DNA from: Burkholderia humptydooensis
GTDB taxonomy: Bacteria > Pseudomonadota > Gammaproteobacteria > Burkholderiales > Burkholderiaceae
Length of the DNA stretch: 64,000 nucleotides
Direction: 5' to 3'
NCBI RefSeq assembly: GCF_001513745.1
Contig: NZ_CP013381.1
Location: 186,001-250,000, forward strand
Every line of letters begins with the position of its first letter. Position 1 is the first letter of the stretch. The notes below the pieces were generated by a model. It had not been told where the DNA came from. It made no database searches and worked only from the letters and a program-made list of their open reading frames with translations. Position numbers and translations under genes: made by a program. Positions 28,376-35,948 of this stretch are shown here, piece after piece.

Positions 28376-28537
28376 ATGAACACCCAAACCGAAGCGATCG
28401 CCCAGGTGGACGCCCAGCTGAGCACCGCCGGCCTCGATACGTACACTGGCGTGCTCGACGCGTTGCCGTCAGCCGCGCGACCGTCGGTTACACACCACTG
28501 TGAACCTGTTGCTCTTGCTGCACTTCAAGCGCCCTGA
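28376..28537 (+). CDS. Small protein of unknown function (53 residues), possibly truncated
   Basis: The ATG at 28376 follows GGAGA and lies 23 bp after the previous small ORF. The product begins MNTQTEAIAQVDAQLSTAGLD and looks helical for about 35 residues; the rest (SVTHHCEPVALAALQAP) is unlike it. The IS stack begins about 100 bp later. The change in character suggests that the original 3' end was lost by a rearrangement or frameshift. Confidence 0.4.
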   Translation: MNTQTEAIAQVDAQLSTAGLDTYTGVLDALPSAARPSVTHHCEPVALAALQAP

Positions 28538-28645
28538 TCTGCTTGAGAACGAGTGCCAGTCGTTCAAGATCGCGTTCTATCTCGCCGCGCATCCCCGGCT
28601 CCTTTACACCGCCCCGCGACACCTTCCAGTATCTAAGAGACGGTT

Positions 28646-29110
28646 TCATAAAGACTGCTGGGCTCGCCGCAGGGTATTCCAGCAGATCAGGCAGCAGCCG
28701 AGTTTGAGGAACGCTTCGTGAATGTCGGCGCGACGTTCAAAGCGAATACGTAGACGGCGGAAATGATGCAGCCAAGCATGAGTACGTTCGACGACCCAAC
28801 GGACTTTTCCAAGGCCACTACCGTGCGGCTGACCGCGCCGCGCGATGCTGGTGGGGATGTTGCGCTCGTGAAGGATGCGTCGGTATTTGTCGTGGTCGTA
28901 ACCACGGTCGGCGTAGACGCGGGCAGGACGGCTCAGAGGCCGTCCACGCACGCCGCCGATCGGCACAATGGCCTCGATCAGCGGAACCAGTTGGGTGACG
29001 TCGTTACGATTGGCGCCGGTCAGGATTGCCGCGATCGGCGTTCCGTTGGCGTCGGTGGCGATGTGGTGCTTCGACCCGGGTCGAGCTCGATCGGTGGGGT
29101 TCGGGCCAGT
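28646..29110 (-). CDS. IS5-family (IS427-type) transposase, OrfB (made by -1 frameshift)
   Basis: The second frame encodes TGPNPTDRARPGSKHHI, ATDANGTPIAAILTGANRND with catalytic Asp, VYADRGYD and VVERTHAWLHHFRRLRIRFE with the catalytic Glu, ending QQSL. It has no start of its own: a -1 slip at the A run at 29110-29114 would fuse it to OrfA as a protein of about 270 residues. Confidence 0.83.
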   Translation of the reverse strand, partial: TGPNPTDRARPGSKHHIATDANGTPIAAILTGANRNDVTQLVPLIEAIVPIGGVRGRPLSRPARVYADRGYDHDKYRRILHERNIPTSIARRGQPHGSGLGKVRWVVERTHAWLHHFRRLRIRFERRADIHEAFLKLGCCLICWNTLRRAQQSL

Positions 29111-29463
29111 TTTTCGCCCGCCCCAACCGCACGAATCGACGATGAGTCGACGACCACACGGGAGAAGTCGATCTTCTCGGCTGCTCGCAGTTTCGCCAGC
29201 AGCACCGCGTGCAGTCGATCCCACACACCGGCTTGCTGCCAATCGCGCAGCCTGCGCCAACAACTTACGCCTGAGCCGCATCCCATTTCGGACGGTAAGT
29301 CGCGCCAACGAATGCCCGTCTTCAGCACAAAAAGGATGCCCGTCAAAGCCGCACGGTCCGCTACCGGCTTGCGACCGGGGTACTTGAAGCGGCGCGGCTT
29401 TGGCGGAGGTAGCAGTGGTTCGACCAGTGCCCACAGTTCGTCATCAATGATTGGCTTACCCAT
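29020..29463 (-). CDS. IS5-family (IS427-type) transposase, OrfA
   Basis: A 147-residue first reading frame beginning MGKPIIDDELWALVEPLLPPP, with YPGRKPVADRAALTGILFVLKTGIRW and the first catalytic Asp in VVVDSSSIRAV. The authentic protein leaves this frame at the run of five A (minus strand) at 29110-29114, where a -1 slip joins it to OrfB; the last 30 residues of the unshifted product are not family-like. GGAG precedes the ATG. Confidence 0.85.
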   Translation of the reverse strand: MGKPIIDDELWALVEPLLPPPKPRRFKYPGRKPVADRAALTGILFVLKTGIRWRDLPSEMGCGSGVSCWRRLRDWQQAGVWDRLHAVLLAKLRAAEKIDFSRVVVDSSSIRAVGAGEKLARTPPIELDPGRSTTSPPTPTERRSRQS

Positions 29464-29521
29464 CTCCTTGGCCCGTCTGTCACGACGGCCAAGGTTAACA
29501 GGATGCTGAAAAAGTTAACAG

Positions 29522-31026
29522 TTGTTCATCGGGCTTGGCCCGACCCCGAAGGATGAAGCGCACGATTCACGATTGCTACCCACGCCGGGGTAACATGGGC
29601 ACGCGGCGGCAAACGAGGTCGGCCTGGGGAATGGTGCCCCGAGCCCGCTTAACAGTTGGACCCGCAGTCCTGCGCGCACCCCGGATTGTGACGACGGGCG
29701 GTCATGCCCGCGAGCACGCTTACCAGAATTCGATTACGAGGGCTGCTGTGCCGCTGCCATTGATCTGGCAGGAGGTCACTATGCAGGTTCTCTATCCTCG
29801 CTGCGCTGGACTCGACGTGCACAAGGACACCATCGTGGCCTGCGTGCGCTGCGTGTCCGCGCCGCAGTGTCACGAGGTGCGCAGCTTCGCTGCCACCACG
29901 AGCGGACTGCTAGCGCTGGCCGACTGGCTTGGCCTGCACGGCTGCACGCACGTCGCCATGGAAGCGACTGGCATTTATTGGAAACCGGTCTGGCACATCC
30001 TCGAAGGCCGGTTCGAGCTGGTCCTGGCCAATGCCAGGCACATCCGCAACGTCCCCGGACGCAAGACGGACGTGAATGACGCGACGTGGATCGCCGACCT
30101 GCTCGCACACGGCCTGATCCGCTCCAGCTTCGTGCCGCCTGCTGCGACACAGGAGTTACGCGACCTCACCCGCACGCGCAAACAGCTCGTGCGCGAGATC
30201 GCCCAGCACAGCCTGCGCATCCAGAAGGTGCTTGAGGATGCGAACCTGAAACTGGGCAGCGTGCTATCAAACGTGCTCGGTTGCAGTGGCCGCGCCATGC
30301 TCGACGCCATCGTCGCTGGCGAGGACGATCCTGAACGACTCGCTGCGCTCGCCCAGGGCAACGCACGCAAGAAAATGCCCGAACTGCGTGAGGCACTGCG
30401 TGGGCGCATTACCGCTCATCACCGGACGCTACTCAAGCTTCACCTGGGCGTCATCGAGGCCCTGCAACACACCCTCGCCGAACTGGACGTCACCCTGGGA
30501 AAAGCGCTGGCACCGATCCGGCAATGCGTCCGCCTGCTGAGCACTATCCCCGGCGTGAGTGACGTGACCGCCCAGGTCATCCTGGCCGAGGTCGGCGCCG
30601 ACATGACCCGCTTCCCCGATGCCGCCCACCTGATCTCCTGGGCAGGCCTCTGTCCGCGGAACGATGAGAGCGCCGGCAAACGCCGAAGCACCCGCGTGCG
30701 CAAAAGCGCCACGTGGCTGAAAACCGCGCTCGTCACCGCCGCCTGGGCCGCCGTACGGGTGAAAAGCACCTACCTGCACGCCCAGTTCCTGCGTATCAAG
30801 GCAAGACGCGGTCCCAAGAAAGCCATCCTCGCCGTCGCCGCGTCCATCCTCACAGCGGTCTGGCACATGCTGTCCAACGGAGTCATCTATGCAGACCTCG
30901 GTGCAGACTACTTCTGTCGGCTTGACGCCGGAAAAACCATCCAGCGCCTGCTCAAGCGGCTTGCCGATCTGGGCTATCAGCCCCAGCCGACGCCTGACTC
31001 ATGAACGCTTCTTACCAGCCCCTTGG
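29522..31026 (+). mobile_element. IS110-family insertion sequence inside IS5 element A
   Basis: The boundaries are estimated by comparison. IS5 element B reads GTTAACAGAC in the corresponding place; element A reads GTTAACAG up to 29521 and resumes with ACTC at 31027. The foreign DNA between, about 1.5 kb, holds a complete IS110-type transposase gene. There is no obvious terminal inverted repeat or target duplication, as expected for this family. Confidence 0.7.
29781..31004 (+). CDS. IS110-family transposase (DEDD recombinase)
   Basis: A 407-residue protein. The N-terminal DEDD domain shows GLDVHKDTIVACV with the first Asp, MEATGIYWKPVWHIL with Glu, and VPGRKTDVNDATWIADLLAHGLI with the paired Asp. 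The C-terminal Tnp_20 domain has LLSTIPGVSDVTAQVILAEVGADMTRF and SWAGLCPRNDESAGKRRSTRVRKS with the serine-type site. The ATG at 29781 follows GGAGG; upstream in-frame starts are not family-like. The gene is intact. Confidence 0.93.
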   Translation: MQVLYPRCAGLDVHKDTIVACVRCVSAPQCHEVRSFAATTSGLLALADWLGLHGCTHVAMEATGIYWKPVWHILEGRFELVLANARHIRNVPGRKTDVNDATWIADLLAHGLIRSSFVPPAATQELRDLTRTRKQLVREIAQHSLRIQKVLEDANLKLGSVLSNVLGCSGRAMLDAIVAGEDDPERLAALAQGNARKKMPELREALRGRITAHHRTLLKLHLGVIEALQHTLAELDVTLGKALAPIRQCVRLLSTIPGVSDVTAQVILAEVGADMTRFPDAAHLISWAGLCPRNDESAGKRRSTRVRKSATWLKTALVTAAWAAVRVKSTYLHAQFLRIKARRGPKKAILAVAASILTAVWHMLSNGVIYADLGADYFCRLDAGKTIQRLLKRLADLGYQPQPTPDS

Positions 31027-31135
31027 ACTCTTTTTGAAACCGTCTCTAAGAAGCTGTTGCGAAATTACGAATTAGGTCTGTTAACTTTTTCGAGAGGGTG
31101 TTAACTTCCTGTCTTGTTTTGCCTGCCAGGAAGCG

Positions 31136-31669
31136 ATGCGCAAAGAACTGATAGACGACGAGCTGTGGTCACTCATCGAACCTTTGCTGCCGAAGCGAGC
31201 GCCGCGGAACCGCCGATATGCGGGACGCAAACCGACACCGGACCGGGCGGTGCTGACCGGCATCGTATTCGTGCTGCGCTCGGGCATCGCCTGGAATCTG
31301 CTGCCGCAGGAAATGGGCTGCGGCTCAGGCACGGCGTGCTGGCGACGGCTGGTTGCATGGCAAGAGGCCGGCGTCTGGCAACGCATCCACGAGACGCTGC
31401 TGGCCGAGTTGCGTCGCCGTGGCGAAATCGACCTCTCGCGTGCGCTCGTCGACAGTTCGTCGGTTCGCGCGATGCTGGCGGGAAAAAACCGGACCGAACC
31501 CAACGGACCGGCGCAAGCTTGGCAGCAAGCACCACCTCATCGTCGACGCGCAAGGCATCCCGCTCGCGGTCATCCTGACCGCCGCGAATTGCAACGACAT
31601 CACGCAACTCGATGCGTTGGTCGAGGCGATTCCTCCCATTCGAGGAAAACGCGGACGTCCTCTGCGTAA
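31136..31669 (+). CDS. IS5-family transposase OrfA (element B)
   Basis: The frame starts MRKELIDDELWSLIEPLLPKR with AGRKPTPDRAVLTGIVFVLRSGIAW, EMGCGSGTACWRRL and catalytic Asp in ALVDSSSVRAM. AGGA precedes the ATG. The family-like sequence leaves this frame at the six-A run at 31483-31488; the later part of the 177-residue unshifted product is out of frame with the family. Confidence 0.87.
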   Translation: MRKELIDDELWSLIEPLLPKRAPRNRRYAGRKPTPDRAVLTGIVFVLRSGIAWNLLPQEMGCGSGTACWRRLVAWQEAGVWQRIHETLLAELRRRGEIDLSRALVDSSSVRAMLAGKNRTEPNGPAQAWQQAPPHRRRARHPARGHPDRRELQRHHATRCVGRGDSSHSRKTRTSSA

Positions 31670-31946
31670 ACCGAAAATTGTTCAGGGTGACCGAGGCTAC
31701 AGTTCCGAGCCGCACCGGCAACGTCTGCGCGAACGAGGCATCACGCCCTTGCTTGCCAAAATCGGTTCGCCTCATGGCAGTGGCCTCGGTAAAACACGCT
31801 GGTTCATTGAACGTTCCTTTGCCTGGCTTCATGCATTCAGACGGCTCAAGATTCGCTACGAACGGTACGCACACGTGCATGAGGCATTCCTCTCGCTCGC
31901 CTGCTGCTTGATTTGCTGGAACAAACTCAAGACAGCGTCCAATTAA
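31488..31946 (+). CDS. IS5-family transposase OrfB (element B, made by -1 frameshift)
   Basis: Continues from OrfA through a -1 slip on A-AAA-AAC: TGPNPTDRRKLGSKHHLIVD, VILTAANCNDITQLDAL, GDRGYSSEPHR and FIERSFAWLHAFRRLKIRYER with the catalytic Glu, ending at 31946 inside the right terminal repeat. The fused OrfAB is about 270 residues and appears intact. Confidence 0.86.
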   Translation, partial: TGPNPTDRRKLGSKHHLIVDAQGIPLAVILTAANCNDITQLDALVEAIPPIRGKRGRPLRKPKIVQGDRGYSSEPHRQRLRERGITPLLAKIGSPHGSGLGKTRWFIERSFAWLHAFRRLKIRYERYAHVHEAFLSLACCLICWNKLKTASN

Positions 31947-31964
31947 TTTCGCAACAGCTTCTAA

Positions 31965-33314
31965 CAGGCTGTTGAAATTGGATACGGTGTAAACGGGCGC
32001 TGCGGGCGGTGCGTTAGAGATATCGTGTTCATGATCTTGGGCAGACGAGAGCGATGCGCGGAATGGACGAGATGCAAGAACCGCTGTTCACGACGGTGAA
32101 GCTGGAAGACTTCGTGCCGGCCGATCACCCGCTGCGGCCGCTTCGGCTGCTGGTCAATCAGGCGTTGAAGCGGCTCAACGGGCTGTTCAGCACGATCTAT
32201 GCAGACAGCGGTCGAGCCTCGATTGCGCCTGAGAAGCTGCTGCGTGCGTTGCTGCTGCAAGTGTTTTATTCGGTGCGCAGCGAGCGCATGCTGATGGAGC
32301 AGATGCGCTACAACTTGCTGTTTCGTTGGTTCGTCGGGTTGGCGATCGAAGACGCCGTCTGGGACCACTCGGTGTTCTCGAAGAACCGCGATCGTCTGCT
32401 CGAGCACGAAGTGGTCGAAGCGTTCTTTACCGAAGTCATGAGCTTGGCCGACAAGCAAGGGCTGCTGTCCAGAGAACACTTCTCGGTCGATGGCACGCTG
32501 ATCCAGGCGTGGGCCAGCCACAAGAGCTTCCGGCCCAAGGACGGTTCGGACGATCCGCCGGCCGGTGGCGGCCGCAATGTCGACACCGACTGGAAGGGCA
32601 AGCGGCGCAGCAACGAGACTCACGAGTCGAGCACCGATCCGGATGCGCGGCTGTTCAGGAAGAGCAAAGGCACGCCGTCCATCCTGTGTTACCAGGGGCA
32701 CATCCTGATGGAGAACCGTTCGGGTTTGGTGGTTGGCGCGGTGGTCAGCCATGCCGATGGCTTTGGCGAACGCGCGAGCGCATTGCGCCTGCTCGATTGC
32801 GTGCCAGGCCGTCATGCCAAGACGCTTGGGGCCGACAAGGGTTATGACATGCGCGACTTTGTGCGGGATTGTCGTGCGCGCAAGGTGACGCCGCATGTCG
32901 CACGCAACGACGCGCATCAGGGCGGTAGCGCGATCGACGGGCGCACGTCGCGGCACGTCGGCTACGGCATCAGCCAGGTGATTCGCAAACGCATCGAGGA
33001 GCACTTCGGCTGGGGCAAGACCGTCGGCAGGATTCGACAGACCGTGTATCGCGGCATCAAGCGAGTCGACCAGCACTTCAAGTTGACGATGCTGGCGAGC
33101 AACCTGACTCGAATGGCCCGAATACTGGCGGCGGTGCCGCAGGGAGCAGTGAAATGAGCCGCCCAAACGCGACCGTCGCGCGGCAACGCGCCTGCTGGCC
33201 CGCTCGCCAGCAGGGCAGCCGCGACGATTTATCCGCAACTCAGCAGCCAATCGCATACGAAACCCTTTTAAACAGTGCCCCAGCCATCAAAACGAGGCGC
33301 TTTTCAACAGCCTG
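31965..33314 (+). mobile_element. IS5-family element C (IS5 group), complete
   Basis: A 1350-bp element with terminal inverted repeats CAGGCTGTTGAAA (31965-31977 and complement 33302-33314). It is flanked by the 4-bp duplication CTAA (31961-31964 and 33315-33318), the YTAR-type target of the IS5 group. The left CTAA consists of the last base of element B plus the TAA beside it, so this insertion used the edge of element B as its target. Confidence 0.9.
32054..33157 (+). CDS. IS5-family (DUF772/DDE) transposase (element C)
   Basis: A 367-residue single-frame transposase. It has the N-terminal DUF772-type region (LFTTVKLEDFVPADHPLRPLR, EKLLRALLLQVFYSVRSER, LLFRWFVGL), WDHSVFSKNRDRLL, catalytic Asp in HFSVDGTLIQAWASH, Asp in LGADKGYDMRDF, and Glu in IRKRIEEHFGWGKTVG. 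Frame and length are intact. Confidence 0.92.
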   Translation: MRGMDEMQEPLFTTVKLEDFVPADHPLRPLRLLVNQALKRLNGLFSTIYADSGRASIAPEKLLRALLLQVFYSVRSERMLMEQMRYNLLFRWFVGLAIEDAVWDHSVFSKNRDRLLEHEVVEAFFTEVMSLADKQGLLSREHFSVDGTLIQAWASHKSFRPKDGSDDPPAGGGRNVDTDWKGKRRSNETHESSTDPDARLFRKSKGTPSILCYQGHILMENRSGLVVGAVVSHADGFGERASALRLLDCVPGRHAKTLGADKGYDMRDFVRDCRARKVTPHVARNDAHQGGSAIDGRTSRHVGYGISQVIRKRIEEHFGWGKTVGRIRQTVYRGIKRVDQHFKLTMLASNLTRMARILAAVPQGAVK

Positions 33315-33426
33315 CTAAGGGTGCGATTCCCTTGGGCTACTCGACCAAGTATGAGTCGCGCAGCACGAGCGACTGCGACGCGAGACAACATCGTTGTCAG
33401 CCAAATTGTGACGACTGTATTTCGAT

Positions 33427-34338
33427 CTACGTACTTTGCGCGACTTCGTCAACGGACATCAGATAGCAGCGCGGAGATTGCCCGGTGACCCGGCGGAACG
33501 AGCGCGACAGCTGAGTGTTGCTTTGGAAGCCGACTTCGATCGCGATGTCCAGCAGCCGCATATTTCCCCGACGCATCAGCCGTTTAGCTTTCTCGATTCT
33601 TCTTTCCGTGATGTATTTGCACGGCGACACGCCGAAATGATGCTTGAACGTACGGGAAAAATGGTACACGCTTAGCCCGACCACGCCAGCCAGGTCCCTC
33701 AAAGTGATCGACGAATTCAGATTTTCGTCGATGTGATGGGTCAGTCTTTGGTGCTGCGCGCTGGAGAATCTCTTGCCGCTCGCGTTGTCTTCGGTCGATT
33801 GAAGCCGGAGCATCTCGGACAGCAGCGCGACTGCCATGTGATCGTGAAAGTACGGCCATTTGTGGCGATTGGTCGCTGTGTCCACGATGTGCCGCATGAG
33901 CTTGAGCAGCACGTCGCCGGTGACGTTCATCGCCGGCTTGAGCATTGAGGACGCGCTGTCCACGAAGCCCATTTCGCGAGCATTCACGGCAAATATGAAA
34001 TAGCTGACCTTGCCGCCCGAGCCGCCCTTGCAACGGAGCGCATGCAGCGGCGGCAAGTAGTCGAGCCCGACGTCGAGCCGGCGCGGCCCTGCGACGCGCC
34101 GCCCGTCGATCCACGTGCTGCCCGTGGACACGGCGCGCCGGTCGTATAGGAAAAACAGGTGGCGATTGCTTTCGATCTCGACCTGGTATGTCTCGGACAA
34201 CACTTCGCACCGGTACATGCCGCATATGTCGGTCTGCATGAGCGGGATCACTCTCGCATGATCGCGGTCTTGATAGTGAAGCCATGTGGGCGCATCGGCT
34301 GAGACGGGGATGTTGTCGCGGGTAGTGACGGAATGCAT
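33427..34338 (-). CDS. AraC/XylS-family transcriptional regulator with cupin-like (AraC_binding_2) sensor domain
   Basis: A 303-residue regulator. Residues about 25-180 resemble the AraC_binding_2 sensor (YRCEVLSETYQVEIESNRHLFFLYDR). The last 100 residues are two helix-turn-helix motifs: SSITLRDLAGVVGLSVYHFSRTFKHHFGVSPCKYITERRIEKAKRLM then LLDIAIEVGFQSNTQLSRSFRRVTGQSPRCYL. The ATG at 34338 follows GAGG at good spacing; the open frame extends 140 codons upstream without similarity. It is the only regulator next to the NRPS/PKS genes, divergent from them across a 1.6-kb gap, and may control the cluster. Confidence 0.88.
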   Translation of the reverse strand: MHSVTTRDNIPVSADAPTWLHYQDRDHARVIPLMQTDICGMYRCEVLSETYQVEIESNRHLFFLYDRRAVSTGSTWIDGRRVAGPRRLDVGLDYLPPLHALRCKGGSGGKVSYFIFAVNAREMGFVDSASSMLKPAMNVTGDVLLKLMRHIVDTATNRHKWPYFHDHMAVALLSEMLRLQSTEDNASGKRFSSAQHQRLTHHIDENLNSSITLRDLAGVVGLSVYHFSRTFKHHFGVSPCKYITERRIEKAKRLMRRGNMRLLDIAIEVGFQSNTQLSRSFRRVTGQSPRCYLMSVDEVAQST

Positions 34339-35624
34339 GGGTGGCCTCAATTTTCTTATGCTTGCAACAAACGGAGTCACGGGTGAAAGCTCGGGCGAAA
34401 AGGGGCGCTTTGCGTAATGCTCGACGTGTTCCGCGGGGAAGCGCTCGAACAGAGCCGGGAGGCACAGGATGGAGTGAGGCGGAATGTGTGATGTCGTAGC
34501 GCATGATCCAATGCTATGCGGCCTGATTCGAAGGCGGTGAGCGAGCGTAGGCGCTTCCTGCGGACTCGCGCGAACTCGCTTTGACGTGGGCGAAGCGGGT
34601 GTTTGATTTAAGAAGTCGCTGTGCGCATCTTTCGGGCTCCTTGTTTGGGATGACGAAGAATCACTTTTCATTCGCTGACAGACGGGAATCAATGGCGAAT
34701 ATCGGTGAGCGGCTTCCGATAGCCGTTTTGTATTTTCCTGTTGGCTTGTGACCATCAGCACCATATGACTTATATAAACAAAAAACGTTCAAATCGAAAT
34801 CAGCGCTTCATAAATTAGATGGCCGTCTCACGAGATAAAAATGACTTTTTCGGATTGCATTCTATTATTCGGAATGCAGCGTGGATGTAATGAAGCAATG
34901 CGCGTGCACTGATGCGGCGCGCCCCAATTGCGAGGGACTTTCCGCCATATTGGCATGTGCCCTCGTGCAATCGCGCCAAGGGCAGACAATGTTGCTTTCT
35001 TGCCGATTTCCCGGCTCGTCCCTCGATCAGCCCGGGCGTGCGTTGCGTCTGCCTTGCCGCGCATGGGTCTCGTGCGCCGGCAGCGCAGGGAGGGCGAGGC
35101 AGATGCGGGAGCTCGATACGTTGGACGATGCCGCGTCGCTGAATCGTGGGCGTCACGAGCGGCCGGGAATGCATCGCTAAACGAATGGCGGAATGTACCA
35201 AATGTGAGGCAATCAACCTTAACATGGAAAATAATTTGCGACTGGTTGTCAATCGTTGTCAATTGACGATCAATTAGATGTTGGCTATGTGCATGTTTCC
35301 AATGAATCGAGATGGATCGAGAGCAATTTTCAGCAAATTTCCGCAATGGAGATGGGGACGAGGAAACGCGGTTATAGACAATGTAAGCGCATATTCGATA
35401 AAGAGTTGCTCGAGTGGTCAAGATCCGAAGCGCTGCTCATCTGAACAGCGAGGTTAAGTCGGAGCCGCTCGCATTTTGTTCGTACGCGCGCAGTCGCATG
35501 TCTTTTCATGCGGCGCGCGCGTCGAGGCGCGCGTACCGCAGCCATTCATGGCAAGAAACCTTCACCGACGGCCCTGTCATTCACGAGGCGGCGCCCGGCA
35601 AGCCGTCGATGCTCGGCTCGTGAC
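34339..35624. other. Long AT-richer intergenic region upstream of the NRPS/PKS operon
   Basis: About 1.3 kb with clearly lower G+C than its surroundings, especially 34640-34880 and 35180-35460. No open frame shows protein-family similarity. It must hold the promoters of the AraC gene and the megasynthase operon. The best candidate regulatory sequence is the repeat cluster at 35246-35267. Confidence 0.5.
35246..35267. promoter_or_regulatory. Direct repeats and palindrome upstream of the NRPS/PKS operon
   Basis: TTGTCAAT occurs at 35246-35253 and again at 35256-35263, exactly 10 bp (one helical turn) apart. The second copy is part of the perfect palindrome GTCAATTGAC (35258-35267). AraC-family proteins commonly bind direct half-sites, so this is a plausible activator site about 680 bp before the first NRPS gene. 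Confidence 0.35.
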
Positions 35625-35948
35625 ATGTCCGATTTCGAGCGGCAGCGGCTCGCAGTCGACGTGATCGCGAATGTTGTTGCGCAGCCGGATATTGATGTAG
35701 GTGTGACAAGGAGATACTCGATGATTTCCGATGTGAGCTGGCAAGTTTTCAGTGTCAGTCGAGAACTACCCACGGACGGATGCGTGACAGTGCGCCGGCG
35801 CATGAAGCCCGATGACTCCCACGTGCGACGCGCCGAGCGAAAAGGATGGCGCGCACTTCGTTCTCCGCGCGCGGCGGCATGCGGTCTCCTTCGGCGCGTC
35901 TGCACCGCCAGCCGGAACGAAAGCCAAAATAGGAAAGCGACATCATGA
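35625..35948 (+). CDS. Possible small leader ORF overlapping the first NRPS gene
   Basis: A 107-codon open frame begins MSDFERQRLAVDVIANVVAQPDID and ends in a TGA that overlaps the NRPS ATG (ATGA), the same junction style used by all later genes of the cluster. An internal ATG at about 35720 follows AAGGAGA. The second half of the translation is Arg-rich and looks like out-of-frame GC-rich DNA, and I recognise no family. It may be real and coupled, or fortuitous. Confidence 0.25.
   Translation: MSDFERQRLAVDVIANVVAQPDIDVGVTRRYSMISDVSWQVFSVSRELPTDGCVTVRRRMKPDDSHVRRAERKGWRALRSPRAAACGLLRRVCTASRNESQNRKATS

Larger units (their letters stand above)
28637..31046 (-). mobile_element. IS5-family element A, interrupted by an IS110-family element
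   Basis: The terminal inverted repeats are GAGACGGTTTCATAAAG at 28637-28653 and its match with one mismatch read inward from 31046 to 31030. TAA lies directly outside both ends (28634-28636 and 31047-31049) as a target duplication. The transposase genes occupy the left part on the minus strand. About 1.5 kb of foreign IS110 DNA (about 29522-31026) separates the transposase start from the right terminal repeat. The promoter side of the element is therefore split. Confidence 0.82.
31050..31961 (+). mobile_element. IS5-family element B (IS427-type), complete
   Basis: A 912-bp element with perfect 18-bp terminal inverted repeats GAAGCTGTTGCGAAATTA (31050-31067 and 31944-31961). TAA flanks both ends (31047-31049, 31962-31964), the usual short IS5-family duplication. 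Its left TAA is the same three bases that form the right duplication of element A, so the two elements are stacked on one target. Confidence 0.93.

Noticed and set aside
34339..34764. N-terminal extension of the AraC regulator
   Set aside because: About 140 residues without domain similarity, rich in Ser/Pro/Arg; GAGG before the ATG at 34338 gives a normal-sized protein.
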